Below are positions 44,774 to 53,919 of a stretch of 64,000 nucleotides of DNA, piece by piece. The notes beneath the pieces are model-generated. The model saw only the letters and a program-made list of their open reading frames with translations. It was not told the origin of the DNA and searched no databases. Within the stretch, counting starts at the first letter, position 1. Each line of letters opens with the position of its first letter. Made by a program: the position numbers and the translations under genes. The stretch comes from an uncultured Bacteroidales bacterium (GTDB taxonomy: Bacteria > Bacteroidota > Bacteroidia > Bacteroidales > Bacteroidaceae), in NCBI GenBank assembly GCA_902802815.1, contig CADCNQ010000006.1, positions 16,183-80,182 on the forward strand, in the 5' to 3' direction.

Positions 44774-47191
44774 TCACTTCATCTCCACTACCGTTATTCC
44801 TGCACCGCCGAAGCGCACGTCTTCATCTCGTACGGAGATGACGCGCGGCACGGTTTGCATATAATGGCGGCATAGTTCACGGAGCGCACCCGTGCCTGTA
44901 CCATGCAGGATTCTTACACGTGAAACTCCAGTCATGAGTGCGTCATCCATATAGTGCATCAGAGTGTTGAGTGCTTCGTCTGCACGCTGTCCGCGTATGT
45001 CCAGATCCGGGGAGAATTCAATGTTATGCTGGTGCACAAGATGGGTGGTCGCCGTTGCCGGTGATTGAGTGGGAGACGGTTTTGGTGCTTTAGCTGCTTC
45101 GATGCGGTCCAATGTCGTCACTGTGTGAATGTGACCGAAGGTGAGTGTCACTTTCTTGCCGTCAATACGGTCGATACGTCCTACGGTGGTTGCCCCCTTT
45201 ATCCTTGCGTACTTGCCCACAGCGATTACAAGATGCTCTGCGGCATGGGGTTGAGGCTGTTGACGCTTAATGTGTTCGGATACGACTTTTGCGGGCGCTG
45301 CCAGCGACTCCATAACGCCGGCGAGGGTTTCCCTGGCTTCTTTTGTGCGCTGTTTGTCGGCCTGTGCTTCGCGTATCTCCTTTATGGTGCGTTCCACGGC
45401 GGCGTTGGCGCTGGAGACAATCTCCTTGGCCTCTTCCCTGGCAGAATGCAGAATGTCTTTCTTCTCCTGGCGCAGTCCTTCGATTTTCTCCTCGTAGCGC
45501 TGGATTGTGGCCTCCATGCGTTTTTCCTTCTCATGGATATTCTGGCGTTTGTCCTCCCAATAGCGTTTGTCGCGCACGATATCCAAAAGATATTTGTCGG
45601 CGGAGACATAGTCTTGTCCGACAATAGAGGTGGCACGCTGTATCACGTCGTTGGGGATACCTATTTTGCGGGCGATTTCTATGGCGAAGGAACTTCCGGG
45701 GTTCCCGATTTGCAGTTGGAAGAGTGCCTCCATCTTTTGTCTGTCGTAAAGCATAGCACCGTTGCGTACGCCTTTGTGACTGTCTGCAAAATGTTTGAGG
45801 TTTTGGTAGTGTGTTGTAATAACTGCCCATGCCCCCTGTTCGTGGAAACGTTCCAGAATGGCCTCTGCCATAGCTCCTCCGATAGTAGGCTCTGTGCCGC
45901 TTCCCATCTCATCGACCAGAAGCAGGGTGGTGGCATTGGCCGCTTTCATCATACGCTTCATCGTTACCAGGTGGGAAGAGTATGTGGATAGGTCGTTCTC
46001 AATACTCTGGTCGTCTCCTATATCGATGAGCATTTCAGAGAATATGCCGCATTTGGAGTTTTCACCGATGGGAACAGGCAGACCGCACTGCAACATGTAT
46101 TGTATCAGTCCCACTGTCTTGAGGCAAACACTCTTTCCGCCTGCATTCGGTCCGGAGATGATGAGTATCTTGCCGTCTTTGTCGAGAAGGATGTCGAGAG
46201 GGACGATGTGTCGTTCCTGTTTCTTCAGGGAACGTTCCAGAAGAGGATGTCTGGCAAGTGTCCAGTCGATGACAGGACGGGATGAGGGAATGGGGCAGAT
46301 GCCGCCAATCTCTTTTGCGAAGAAAACTCTTGCCATGACAAACTCTAACTGTCCGAGGAAGTTGAATGCGTTCAGCAGTTCTTTTACGTTCGGACGGATG
46401 AGTGTGGTGAAGTGTTGCAGGATACGTATGACCTCTCTCTTCTCTTCTGCTTCGAGTTCCCTGATTCTGTTGTTTGCCTCTACCACTTCCTGTGGTTCCA
46501 CGAAAACAGTCTTTCCTGTGGCAGACTCATCGTGCACGATACCGCCCAGACGTTTCTTCACGGAGGGAGAAACAGGAATCACCAGTCGTCCGTCTCTGAG
46601 CGTGGGATTTGTGTCTGCCTCCACGAGTCCGTCTTCCTTAATGCTTCGCAGTATGCTCTGGAGCGTACGTGATACGCTTCCTTCTGCTTTTCTCAGTTCG
46701 TTTCTCACGCGTGCCAGAGCAGGGGAGGCCTCGTCTTTTATATGTCCGTGTTTATCCAGTATCTTGGCGGCGCATTGCTCTACGGCATGGAATGTGAACA
46801 CACCGTTGGCCATTCGCTCCAATGCAGGGAATGTTGATTCCGGAGTTTCCGTACCGGAGGGTTCGCTGCTTTCCTCATGGCGTATGAGCCGGAGCCATCC
46901 GTGCATGGTGACGAGGGTGAGGTACAGGTGGTGCAGGTCTTCTTCCTGTATGTATGTGCCCTCGATACGTATGCGCTGCACCACTTCCCTCAAATCGTAG
47001 AACGCCATTTCCGGTGTTTCCGTCAGAGAGGAAATCAGTGTCTGCATCTCTTGCGTTTCCTCTTGTCTCTGCCGAATTGTGTCCACATCATTCATCCACG
47101 TGAGCGCATCAATGTGTTCACGTCCCAAATTCGACTGACAGTTGTCAGCAAGCATGAGTTTTATCTGGTCGAAGCCTATCTTATTCTCCAT
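44774..47191 (-). CDS. mutS2: MutS2 ATPase/endonuclease
   Basis: Cytoplasmic MutS2 protein, involved in suppressing recombination or, in Bacillus, in rescuing collided ribosomes. The 805 residues show the MutS core and clamp, Walker A ISGPNAGGKSVCLKTVG (K353), Walker B LLLVDEMGSGTEP, a long coiled coil (about 510-640) and a C-terminal Smr nuclease domain (DIRGQRADEALNTLMHYM, RILHGTGTGALRE). The N-terminal mismatch-recognition domain of MutS is absent, as expected. The start at 47191 lies just beyond the -7 box TATCTTTG (47208-47201), giving an almost leaderless message. An apparent TTG start at 47203 falls inside that box. Confidence 0.93.
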   Translation of the reverse strand: MENKIGFDQIKLMLADNCQSNLGREHIDALTWMNDVDTIRQRQEETQEMQTLISSLTETPEMAFYDLREVVQRIRIEGTYIQEEDLHHLYLTLVTMHGWLRLIRHEESSEPSGTETPESTFPALERMANGVFTFHAVEQCAAKILDKHGHIKDEASPALARVRNELRKAEGSVSRTLQSILRSIKEDGLVEADTNPTLRDGRLVIPVSPSVKKRLGGIVHDESATGKTVFVEPQEVVEANNRIRELEAEEKREVIRILQHFTTLIRPNVKELLNAFNFLGQLEFVMARVFFAKEIGGICPIPSSRPVIDWTLARHPLLERSLKKQERHIVPLDILLDKDGKILIISGPNAGGKSVCLKTVGLIQYMLQCGLPVPIGENSKCGIFSEMLIDIGDDQSIENDLSTYSSHLVTMKRMMKAANATTLLLVDEMGSGTEPTIGGAMAEAILERFHEQGAWAVITTHYQNLKHFADSHKGVRNGAMLYDRQKMEALFQLQIGNPGSSFAIEIARKIGIPNDVIQRATSIVGQDYVSADKYLLDIVRDKRYWEDKRQNIHEKEKRMEATIQRYEEKIEGLRQEKKDILHSAREEAKEIVSSANAAVERTIKEIREAQADKQRTKEARETLAGVMESLAAPAKVVSEHIKRQQPQPHAAEHLVIAVGKYARIKGATTVGRIDRIDGKKVTLTFGHIHTVTTLDRIEAAKAPKPSPTQSPATATTHLVHQHNIEFSPDLDIRGQRADEALNTLMHYMDDALMTGVSRVRILHGTGTGALRELCRHYMQTVPRVISVRDEDVRFGGAGITVVEMK

Positions 47192-47200
47192 TTCGGGGTG

Positions 47201-47208
47201 CAAAGATA
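47201..47208 (-). promoter_or_regulatory. -7 box of mutS2
   Basis: The minus strand reads TATCTTTG followed by CACCCCGAA and then the ATG at 47191, so the 5' leader should be only about 2-5 bases. Confidence 0.55.
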
Positions 47209-47249
47209 TAAAATTAATGACAAATCAATATTCATTGTGTATATTTATT

Positions 47250-47280
47250 TTTGCAGTTTCATTTCTTTTTACTATTTTTG
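47250..47280 (+). promoter_or_regulatory. Full -33/-7 promoter of the DUF4301 gene
   Basis: TTTG at 47250-47253, a 19-bp gap, then TATTTTTG at 47273-47280, 31 bp before the ATG at 47312. Confidence 0.7.
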
Positions 47281-47311
47281 CGCTAGAATTACATTAGAAA
47301 CAAATACGATT

Positions 47312-48826
47312 ATGTTAACACAGGAAGACAAACTCTTGCTTCAGCAAAAGGGTATCAGTGAATCACAAATCGAGCTTCAGCTCAAACAGTTCCGTGAAGG
47401 TTTTCCGTTTCTTCGTCTGAAAGCTGCTGCCAGCGTGGAAAACGGTATCGTGCGTCCGTCTATAGAGGACCAGAAGCGCTATGTGCATTTATGGGAGCAG
47501 TATAAAAAAGAAGGTCACAAGATTACGAAGTTTGTGCCGGCTTCCGGAGCGGCAAGCCGTATGTTCAAGGCTATGTTCGAGTTTGTGGATGCCGATTACG
47601 ACATACCGACAACAGATTTCGAGAAGAAGTTTTTTGCACGCCTGCACGACTTCGCTTTCTTCCCTGCTTTGGACGATGCCTGTGTGGTGATGTATGGCAA
47701 GGGTGCCGACGCGCTTGTGTCGGAGGGTAGCTACAAGGATGTTGTGGTGGCAATGTTGGATGCCGACGGTCTCAATTACGGCCAACTGCCGAAGGGCCTT
47801 CTCCAGTTCCATACCTATGAGACGCAGGCGCGCACTCCTCTTGAAGAGCATTTGGTGGAAGCTGCAATGTATGCAAGCAGTAAGGGCGAGGCAGACGTCC
47901 ACTTTACGGTATCATCGGAGCACAAGGCTTTGTTCCAGCAGTTGGTGAAGGATGTGCTGGCAGATTATGAAAAGGAGTATGGCGTGCACTACAATGTGTC
48001 TTTCTCCGAACAGAAGCCTTCCACAGATACTCTTGCTGCAACGATGGACAACGAGCCTTTCCGTATCGACGGTAAACTGCTGTTCCGTCCCGGCGGTCAT
48101 GGGGCACTGATAGAGAATCTTTCCGATTTGGATTCTGAGATAGTATTCATCAAGAACATTGATAATGTGGTTCCCGACCGTTTGAAGGAAGAGACCGTTC
48201 TGTGGAAGCAGGTTCTGGCCGGTGTGCTTGTTGAGGCCCAGGAGAAAGCTTTTGCATATCTGCGTACTCTGGACAGTGGAAAGTACAGCCACTCGGACCT
48301 GGAAGAAATGATTCGTTTTGTGCGTCACACCCTTTGCTGCGACAAGGAGGGAATAAAGGATATGGAGGATACGGAACTGGTGAACTATTTACGTTCCAAG
48401 CTCAATCGTCCGATGCGCGCAACAGGTGTTGTGAAGAATGTTGGTGAACCTGGTGGCGGTCCGTTCCTGGCTTACAATCCTGACGGCAGTGTATCGATGC
48501 AGATTCTTGAGTCAAGTCAGATAGACCAGAATAATGCAGAGTATCAAAAGATGTTCACTGAAGGCACCCATTTCAATCCTGTTGACCTCGTGTGTGCCAT
48601 CAGAGACTATAAGGGGAATAAATTCGATTTGCCAAAGTATGTTGATCCTGCCACAGGTTTCATCTCGTTTAAGAGTAAGTCGGGACGTGAACTCAAGGCT
48701 CTCGAGCTGCCCGGATTGTGGAACGGAGCCATGAGCGACTGGTCTACAATCATGGTAGAAGTGCCCCTCGGGACATTCAATCCCGTGAAGACTGTCAACG
48801 ATTTGCTCAGAGACCAACATCAGTAA
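47312..48826 (+). CDS. DUF4301 family protein
   Basis: Conserved Bacteroidetes protein of unknown function, 504 residues, with no signal peptide or membrane helix. Conserved-looking blocks are KFVPASGAASRMFKAMFEF, LLQFHTYETQARTPLEEHLVE, FRPGGHGALIENLSDLDSEI, IKNIDNVVPDR and GEPGGGPFLAYNPDG. The PGGHGALIENL and NIDNVVPD text recalls nucleotidyltransferase-like folds (UDP-sugar pyrophosphorylase type), but this is only an impression. The start at 47312 is placed by the strong promoter; the frame is open further upstream but inside mutS2. The DciA-like gene follows after 3 bp. Confidence 0.9.
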   Translation: MLTQEDKLLLQQKGISESQIELQLKQFREGFPFLRLKAAASVENGIVRPSIEDQKRYVHLWEQYKKEGHKITKFVPASGAASRMFKAMFEFVDADYDIPTTDFEKKFFARLHDFAFFPALDDACVVMYGKGADALVSEGSYKDVVVAMLDADGLNYGQLPKGLLQFHTYETQARTPLEEHLVEAAMYASSKGEADVHFTVSSEHKALFQQLVKDVLADYEKEYGVHYNVSFSEQKPSTDTLAATMDNEPFRIDGKLLFRPGGHGALIENLSDLDSEIVFIKNIDNVVPDRLKEETVLWKQVLAGVLVEAQEKAFAYLRTLDSGKYSHSDLEEMIRFVRHTLCCDKEGIKDMEDTELVNYLRSKLNRPMRATGVVKNVGEPGGGPFLAYNPDGSVSMQILESSQIDQNNAEYQKMFTEGTHFNPVDLVCAIRDYKGNKFDLPKYVDPATGFISFKSKSGRELKALELPGLWNGAMSDWSTIMVEVPLGTFNPVKTVNDLLRDQHQ

Positions 48827-48829
48827 ATA

Positions 48830-49120
48830 TTGCTGTATCGTAAACCTCAGAGAATAGCCGCCCTTCTGGACACGTTTCTGCGTTCAGAAGGGTTGGTCAC
48901 TCCTTTGGCCCGTTTCCGGGCGGAGGAGGCGGTGACCCGTGTTATAGGGGAGAAGTATGCCAAATATGTGGGCGAAGTGAGTTTTCATGGAGAAAAACTG
49001 CATGTGCAGATAAAGAGTGCGCCGTTGCGTCACAATCTCCTGATGAACAGAAAAGCCTACATTCATGCTATCAACTACGAAGCCGGTGCTCAGGTGGTGC
49101 AGGATATAGTCTTCTGTTAA
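48830..49120 (+). CDS. DUF721 protein (DciA-like)
   Basis: 96-residue protein of the DUF721 family, which includes DciA, the loader of the replicative helicase in most bacteria. Family text: RIAALLDTFLRSEGLVTPL, KYVGEVSFHGEKLHVQIKSA, PLRHNLLMNRKAYIHAIN. The start is TTG at 48830, three bases after the DUF4301 stop; no ATG lies before the conserved text, so coupled re-initiation is likely. It is short compared with DciA of other groups. The replicative role is inferred. Confidence 0.75.
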   Translation: MLYRKPQRIAALLDTFLRSEGLVTPLARFRAEEAVTRVIGEKYAKYVGEVSFHGEKLHVQIKSAPLRHNLLMNRKAYIHAINYEAGAQVVQDIVFC

Positions 49121-49125
49121 GCGCT

Positions 49126-49953
49126 ATGAGTATACGGCTGGAAAAACTTGTAATAGGATATCGCACGCATCACGGTGCTGTGAGTGTCACATGCTCTCTT
49201 TCTGCTCAGATGCGGGAAGGCAGTCTCATCTGTCTTGTGGGGCGCAACGGAGTGGGGAAATCCACCTTGCTGCGTTCTATCGCCGGTTTGCAGCCGGTAT
49301 TGGAAGGAGACGTTGTTATTGACGGGCGCAGCATTCACGAGTATGGGAAAAGAGATTTGGCACAGAAGATATCCATTGTCACAACAAGGGACATGCCGTC
49401 TGCCTCGATGACGGCGAGGGAGGTCGTTGCTTTGGGCAGAAGTCCCTACACAGGTTTCTGGGGACAGCTCACACAGGAGGATGCCGATATTGTGGAGAAC
49501 AGTATCGATGCTGTCGGTGTGAGAGCCCTGTCGTCAAGACGTATGCACACTCTTTCCGACGGAGAACGCCAGAAAGTGATGATAGCGAAGGCAATAGCTC
49601 AGGAGACTCCCAATATCCTGTTGGATGAACCGACGGCTTTTCTTGACTATCCGAGTAAGGTGAACACACTCACCCTCCTCTCACGTTTGGCACATGAGAT
49701 GTCGCGCACTATCCTTGTTTCCACACATGACGTGGAGCATGCTCTGAGGCTCTCCGATGAGGTGTGGCTCCTTCAGAAGGACGGATTATATAAGGTATTG
49801 AGAAGAGATGCTCTTGTTCTCCACCACGCGGCGGATGGTCTCTGCGAGGAGGTCGGCGATGGAAAGCTGCTTGACCTTGGCACAGCGCTGGGAGTAGGGG
49901 ATGGAGTCGGTGAAGACAATCTCCTCAAGTGCACTGTTCTGCACGCGCTCTGA
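49126..49953 (+). CDS. Orphan ABC transporter ATPase (FecE/BtuD type) with altered C-terminus
   Basis: ATPase of the iron-siderophore/haem/B12 importer class. The 275 residues show Walker A LVGRNGVGKSTLLRSI, the signature LSDGERQKVMIAKAI, Walker B NILLDEPTAFLD and the H-loop VSTHDVEHAL. No permease or binding protein is in the neighbourhood, which is unusual. After LLQKDG (about residue 220) the frame enters the prs gene on the opposite strand. The last 55 residues are antisense text without family similarity, so the normal C-terminal tail is missing. It starts 5 bp after the DciA-like gene. Confidence 0.8.
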   Translation: MSIRLEKLVIGYRTHHGAVSVTCSLSAQMREGSLICLVGRNGVGKSTLLRSIAGLQPVLEGDVVIDGRSIHEYGKRDLAQKISIVTTRDMPSASMTAREVVALGRSPYTGFWGQLTQEDADIVENSIDAVGVRALSSRRMHTLSDGERQKVMIAKAIAQETPNILLDEPTAFLDYPSKVNTLTLLSRLAHEMSRTILVSTHDVEHALRLSDEVWLLQKDGLYKVLRRDALVLHHAADGLCEEVGDGKLLDLGTALGVGDGVGEDNLLKCTVLHAL

Positions 49954-50721
49954 AGCAGGACCTGACATCACGCAATGTGATGCGATTGCTCTTACGCTGT
50001 TGGCTCCGTTCTGCATCATCAGGTCTGCGGCCTTTGTGATAGTGCCGGCTGTATCCACCATGTCGTCCACGAGCACAACATCGGCACCGGTCACATCACC
50101 GATAATCTGCATGTCGGATACCTCGTTTGCTTTCTTGCGTGTCTTGTTGCAGAGCACAAGGGGACAATCCAGATATTTTGCATAGTTGCTGGCGCGTTTC
50201 GAACCGCCTACGTCAGGAGCTGCCATTACCAGGTTCTTGAGTTTGAGGCTCTTGATATACGGCATCATTACGCTGGAAGCATACAGATGATCTACGGGAC
50301 AGTTGAAAAAGCCCTGTTCCTGATCTGCGTGCAGGTCCATTGTGATGAGACGGTCTATACCGGCTACTGTCATGCAGTCGGCAACGAGTTTTGCGCCAAT
50401 CGACACGCGGGGTTTGTCCTTGCGGTCCTGTCGTGCCCATCCGAAGTAAGGCACCACGGCGTTGATGGTTCTTGCTGAGGCTCTCTTTGCGGCGTCCATC
50501 ATGAGCAGCAGCTCCATGAGGTTGTCGCTGTTGGGGAATGTGCTTTGTACGAGAAAGACATCCTTACCGCGAATGCTCTCTTCATAGCTTACGGCAAATT
50601 CTCCGTCGGAGAACTTTGTGATTATGAGGTTGCCCAGAGGACATCCCAGACTTTGGCATATTTTTTCAGCAAGATAACGGGTTGCGGTACCCGAGAACAC
50701 CAAAAAATTTTCGTTGGTCAT
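49786..50721 (-). CDS. prs: Ribose-phosphate pyrophosphokinase
   Basis: Makes PRPP from ribose 5-phosphate and ATP for nucleotides, histidine and tryptophan. The 311 residues are of usual length. Visible: FSDGEFAVSYEESIRGKDVF, the flexible-loop start YFGWARQDRKDKPRVSI, the divalent-ion site TMDLHADQEQGFF, and the PRPP-binding VVLVDDMVDTAGTITKAADL. It is the last gene of the rpsP-thiE-prs unit, 13 bp after its neighbour. Its 3' end is overlapped by 168 bp of the convergent ABC ATPase frame. Confidence 0.97.
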   Translation of the reverse strand: MTNENFLVFSGTATRYLAEKICQSLGCPLGNLIITKFSDGEFAVSYEESIRGKDVFLVQSTFPNSDNLMELLLMMDAAKRASARTINAVVPYFGWARQDRKDKPRVSIGAKLVADCMTVAGIDRLITMDLHADQEQGFFNCPVDHLYASSVMMPYIKSLKLKNLVMAAPDVGGSKRASNYAKYLDCPLVLCNKTRKKANEVSDMQIIGDVTGADVVLVDDMVDTAGTITKAADLMMQNGANSVRAIASHCVMSGPASERVQNSALEEIVFTDSIPYSQRCAKVKQLSIADLLAETIRRVVENKSISSQYLI

Positions 50722-50734
50722 AAGGTTAGTGTAC

Positions 50735-51343
50735 TTACTCGCTCGCTTTGCGCAAACGATGGAAATGTAATATTAAATCCTTGAAGTCCATACCGGAATG
50801 TATGTTGAAGCGCTTCCAGAGCTCGCCTCTGATTACGGCTCCTCCGAATCCCAGGTCGCGCACCTTGGGGATAAGTTCCAGGGAGATGCCTCCCTGTGCC
50901 ATCACGTGACGGTCGATGAGGCCGCGACGTGATGCTTCCTTCAGCTGCTCAATAGTATATCTGGACTTGTATGCCGGTTCGGAAATACTGTCGAATACGT
51001 TCTTCAGTATGACGTAGTCAAAATTCCGCTTGCATTCAGCCAGGTCGTCGAGACTGTAGCATGTGCACGACTTCTGCCCCTTGTAGCCTGCCGGCAGGTT
51101 GGGGTTGTGATGGCTGATATGTATTCCTGCAAGTCCGAATTCCTCCTTCAGGTAGAAGTGGTCGTTGGCTACGATGCGGTTGTGATAGCGGGAAGGCAAC
51201 AGGGTCAGCAACCGTTCACAATAGACCGGTTCTGACCCTGGCTTGCGCAGGTGCAGCATATCTAACCCGTCCTCAAAAAGTGTTGCGAGGATTTTGTCTT
51301 CTTCAACGAAGAACGTTGGATTAGATAGCAGCAACAGTTTCAT
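50735..51343 (-). CDS. Thiamine-phosphate synthase-like protein (ThiE/TenI fold)
   Basis: 202 residues with the TMP synthase/TenI TIM-barrel pattern: LDMLHLRKPGSEPVYCERLL, IVANDHFYLKEEFGLAGIHI, CYSLDDLAECKRNFDYVILK, VMAQGGISLELIPKVRDLGF, GGAVIRGELWK. ThiE joins HMP pyrophosphate to the thiazole phosphate; TenI-like members make the thiazole tautomer. No thiamine genes are nearby, and several ThiE diphosphate-binding residues cannot be confirmed by eye, so the exact activity is open. It sits 8 bp after rpsP and 13 bp before prs, in one operon. Confidence 0.75.
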   Translation of the reverse strand: MKLLLLSNPTFFVEEDKILATLFEDGLDMLHLRKPGSEPVYCERLLTLLPSRYHNRIVANDHFYLKEEFGLAGIHISHHNPNLPAGYKGQKSCTCYSLDDLAECKRNFDYVILKNVFDSISEPAYKSRYTIEQLKEASRRGLIDRHVMAQGGISLELIPKVRDLGFGGAVIRGELWKRFNIHSGMDFKDLILHFHRLRKASE

Positions 51344-51351
51344 GAATGCTC

Positions 51352-51903
51352 TTATTCTGCAGCGGGAGCCTCTTCAGCGGGAGCCTCTTCGGCTGCGGCA
51401 GCAGCTTCTGCCTCCGCAGCGGCCTCCTTGGCGGCAGCCTCAAGGGCAGCCATCTTCTCTGCAATCTGAGCCTTCTTGGCTTCGTCTGCCTTCTTCTCTG
51501 CGTTGAGACGCTCTGCGGCAGCCTTCTTGGCCTCTTCAGCCATCTTGTTTGCTACAGCCTGAAGACCTTTCTGACGATCAGTCTTCCATGCATCAAACTT
51601 CTGCTGTGCAGCAGCCTCGTCGAAAGCGCCCTTCTTCACACCGCCACGCAGGTGCTTCATCAGGTAAACGCCCTCACCGGAGAGAATGTTACGCACGGTG
51701 TCGGTGGGCTGTGCACCAGCCTCTACCCAATAGAGTGCGCGGTCGAATTTCAAATCTACAGTGGCAGGATTGGTGTTAGGATTGTAGGTGCCAATCTTCT
51801 CTGTAAACTTACCATCACGTGGTGCTCTTACATCAGCGATGACGATGCTGTAGAAGGCATAACCTTTACGGCCGCCGCGCTGCAATCTGATTTTTGTTGC
51901 CAT
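51352..51903 (-). CDS. rpsP: Ribosomal protein bS16 with long acidic/alanine-rich tail
   Basis: Small-subunit protein. The first 85 or so residues are the S16 core ([55 protein letters not shown]). Then come about 95 more: a Lys/Ala-rich helix predicted as coiled coil ([20 protein letters not shown]) ending in an Ala/Glu stretch ([15 protein letters not shown]). E. coli S16 has 82 residues; long tails are known in Bacteroidetes. The usual partners rimM, trmD and rplS are absent. A -7 box TACCTTTG lies on the minus strand at 51967-51960. Confidence 0.95.
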   Translation of the reverse strand: MATKIRLQRGGRKGYAFYSIVIADVRAPRDGKFTEKIGTYNPNTNPATVDLKFDRALYWVEAGAQPTDTVRNILSGEGVYLMKHLRGGVKKGAFDEAAAQQKFDAWKTDRQKGLQAVANKMAEEAKKAAAERLNAEKKADEAKKAQIAEKMAALEAAAKEAAAEAEAAAAAEEAPAEEAPAAE

Positions 51904-51959
51904 TACTTTTTTATGGTTTTATAGGTTTGAAATATGCTGCCATCCCGTGACAGCGGATG

Positions 51960-51967
51960 CAAAGGTA
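51960..51967 (-). promoter_or_regulatory. -7 box of rpsP-thiE-prs
   Basis: The minus strand reads TACCTTTG, 56 bp before the ATG at 51903. Confidence 0.55.
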
Positions 51968-52028
51968 CGTCTTTTCTTGCAATAAAGCCGGAAGGAGATG
52001 CTTTTTTTTTGTTTATTTGGCCTTTTTG

Positions 52029-53765
52029 TCAGAGAGATAGTGATTTCTTGATGGCTTCCACGTGCTCTTTGGCCTTATTCACCTCGCTGGGATAGCACTT
52101 CGCACAGCCGATCTGTCCCTTGATTTCGCAATAGAACTTAATCTTCGGTTCCGTACCGCTGGGACGTACGGAAATCTTGGTGCCGTCCTCGCAGAACCAC
52201 TGCAGCACGTTGCTCGTCGTGGGCATATCCAGTTTTGTGACATTGCCCTGAGCGTCTGTTGCCGTGAGTGCCTGATAGTCCTTCGTAAGAACAATCTTCG
52301 AACCGGCGATTTCCTTCGGAGCCTTCTCGCCGCGGAAGTCCGCCATCATCTGCTTTATCTCGTCAGCACCGCTCTTTCCGGGCTTCGTCACGTTGATGGT
52401 GCTCTCGTAGGAGAATCCGTATTCCTTGTATATCTCCATCAGCAGGTCGTAGAGGGTCTTGCCCTGGTCCTTTGCCCATGCTGCAATCTCACAGATGAGG
52501 CAGATAGAGGCAGGAGCATCCTTGTCGCGCACCTTGTCGTAGGGGAGGAAACCGAACGACTCCTCACCGCCGCCGATATACTTCTGCTTGCCCTCCGAGA
52601 GTGCTATCTCGCGTGCAATCCACTTGAAGCCGGTGTAGCAGTCGCGCAGTTCCACGCCGTTCTTCTTTGCCATCTCGGCAATCACCTCGGTGGTTACGAT
52701 GGTCTTCACGAGGAAGTCGGTCTTGCCTAGCGTGCCGAGAGCCTGCTTGTTCTTGATGATGTAGTAGATGAACATCATGGCCGTCTGGTTGCCGTTGATA
52801 ATCTGCCATTCGCCTTCCGGATTGCGGCACACTATGGCGAGACGGTCGGCATCGGGGTCTGTAGCCACCACGAGGTCGGCATTGAGCTTAGTGCCCAGCT
52901 TCATACCCAGAGTCATGGCTTCGGCATTCTCGGGGTTGGGGGAAACCACGGTGGGGAAGTTGCCGTCAACGACCATCTGCTCGGGCACCACGTTGATGTT
53001 CTGGAATCCCCAGGAACGCAGACACATGGGCACGATGTGGCGGCCTGTGCCGTGCATGGCGCTGTAGACGATGTTGAGGTCCTTCTGGCGCAGGATGACA
53101 TCCTGATCCACCATTGCTTCCTTCACGGCCATCATATAGTCGTAGTCCATCTCGCCGCCGATAATCTGGATGAGGTCCCAGTTGGCTGTGAACTTGACAT
53201 CCTCCAGTTTCACTTTGTTCACCTCGTCGATGATACCTGTGTCGTGCGGAGCGAGCACCTGTGCACCGTCAGCCCAGTAGGCTTTGTATCCGTTGTATTC
53301 CTTCGGATTGTGCGATGCGGTCACGTTCACACCGGCCACAGCGCCCAATTGGCGGATGGCGAAACTGATTTCGGGAGTAGGTCTCAGGCTCTCAAACAGA
53401 TATGCCTTGATGCCGTTGGCCGAGAAGATGGCGGCTACCGATTCGGCATACATGCGTCCGTTGTTGCGGCAGTCGTGACCCACCACCACGGAGCAGCCTC
53501 CCTGGGGGAATGCCTTGTTGATGTAGTTGGCAAAACCCTGTGTTGCCATGCCTACGATGTATTTGTTCATACGGTTGGTGCCGGCACCCATGATGCCGCG
53601 CAGTCCGCCCGTGCCGAATTCCAGATTCTGATAGAAGGCATCCACCAGTGCGGTCTTGTCGTCGTACATAGCCTTGACTTCGGCTTTAGTGTCAGCGTCG
53701 ATGATGGGGGAGGAAAGCCACTCCTGGGCTTTGGCCTCGCATTGTTTGATGAGTTCGTTATCCAT
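52029..53765 (-). CDS. Phosphoglucomutase/phosphomannomutase (phospho-sugar mutase)
   Basis: Cytoplasmic alpha-D-phosphohexomutase of 578 residues, a length typical of the bacterial PGM2-like group. Motifs: FGTGGLRGIMGAGTNRMN near the start, phosphoserine loop NVTASHNPKEYNGYKAYW, metal loop VVATDPDADRLAIV, sugar loop GGGEESFGFLPYD, and phosphate loop SVRPSGTEPKIKFYCEI. It probably interconverts glucose 1- and 6-phosphate and so feeds glycogen and sugar-nucleotide pathways such as rfbA's. A -7 box TATCTTTG lies on the minus strand at 53827-53820. Confidence 0.93.
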   Translation of the reverse strand: MDNELIKQCEAKAQEWLSSPIIDADTKAEVKAMYDDKTALVDAFYQNLEFGTGGLRGIMGAGTNRMNKYIVGMATQGFANYINKAFPQGGCSVVVGHDCRNNGRMYAESVAAIFSANGIKAYLFESLRPTPEISFAIRQLGAVAGVNVTASHNPKEYNGYKAYWADGAQVLAPHDTGIIDEVNKVKLEDVKFTANWDLIQIIGGEMDYDYMMAVKEAMVDQDVILRQKDLNIVYSAMHGTGRHIVPMCLRSWGFQNINVVPEQMVVDGNFPTVVSPNPENAEAMTLGMKLGTKLNADLVVATDPDADRLAIVCRNPEGEWQIINGNQTAMMFIYYIIKNKQALGTLGKTDFLVKTIVTTEVIAEMAKKNGVELRDCYTGFKWIAREIALSEGKQKYIGGGEESFGFLPYDKVRDKDAPASICLICEIAAWAKDQGKTLYDLLMEIYKEYGFSYESTINVTKPGKSGADEIKQMMADFRGEKAPKEIAGSKIVLTKDYQALTATDAQGNVTKLDMPTTSNVLQWFCEDGTKISVRPSGTEPKIKFYCEIKGQIGCAKCYPSEVNKAKEHVEAIKKSLSL

Positions 53766-53819
53766 GACGGTTAGTTTTTTATGTTATAATATTAATATGT
53801 AATGTCGCAGTTTCAGACG

Positions 53820-53898
53820 CAAAGATACGAAAAAAACGGATATATCTAAAAAACTACACTTTTTTTGACGCCTAAAACTCTTTTTTTTTATACTTTTG
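53820..53898. promoter_or_regulatory. Divergent promoters: phosphohexomutase (minus) and ssb (plus)
   Basis: The minus strand reads TATCTTTG at 53827-53820. The plus strand reads TACTTTTG at 53891-53898, with TTTG 23 bp upstream (53864-53867), 21 bp before the ssb ATG. Confidence 0.5.
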
Positions 53899-53919
53899 CA
53901 TTATAAACATGTGAATGCA

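Noticed and set aside
45858..47000. Open frame of 380 codons on the plus strand
   Set aside because: It is a Ser-rich mirror of mutS2 without family features.
47192..47203. TTG start of mutS2 at 47203
   Set aside because: The TTG is part of the -7 box TATCTTTG; the ATG at 47191 gives the conserved N-terminus.
46877..47311. 145-codon N-terminal extension of the DUF4301 protein
   Set aside because: It would lie antisense to mutS2 and upstream of the strong promoter at 47250-47280; the homologous text starts at 47312.
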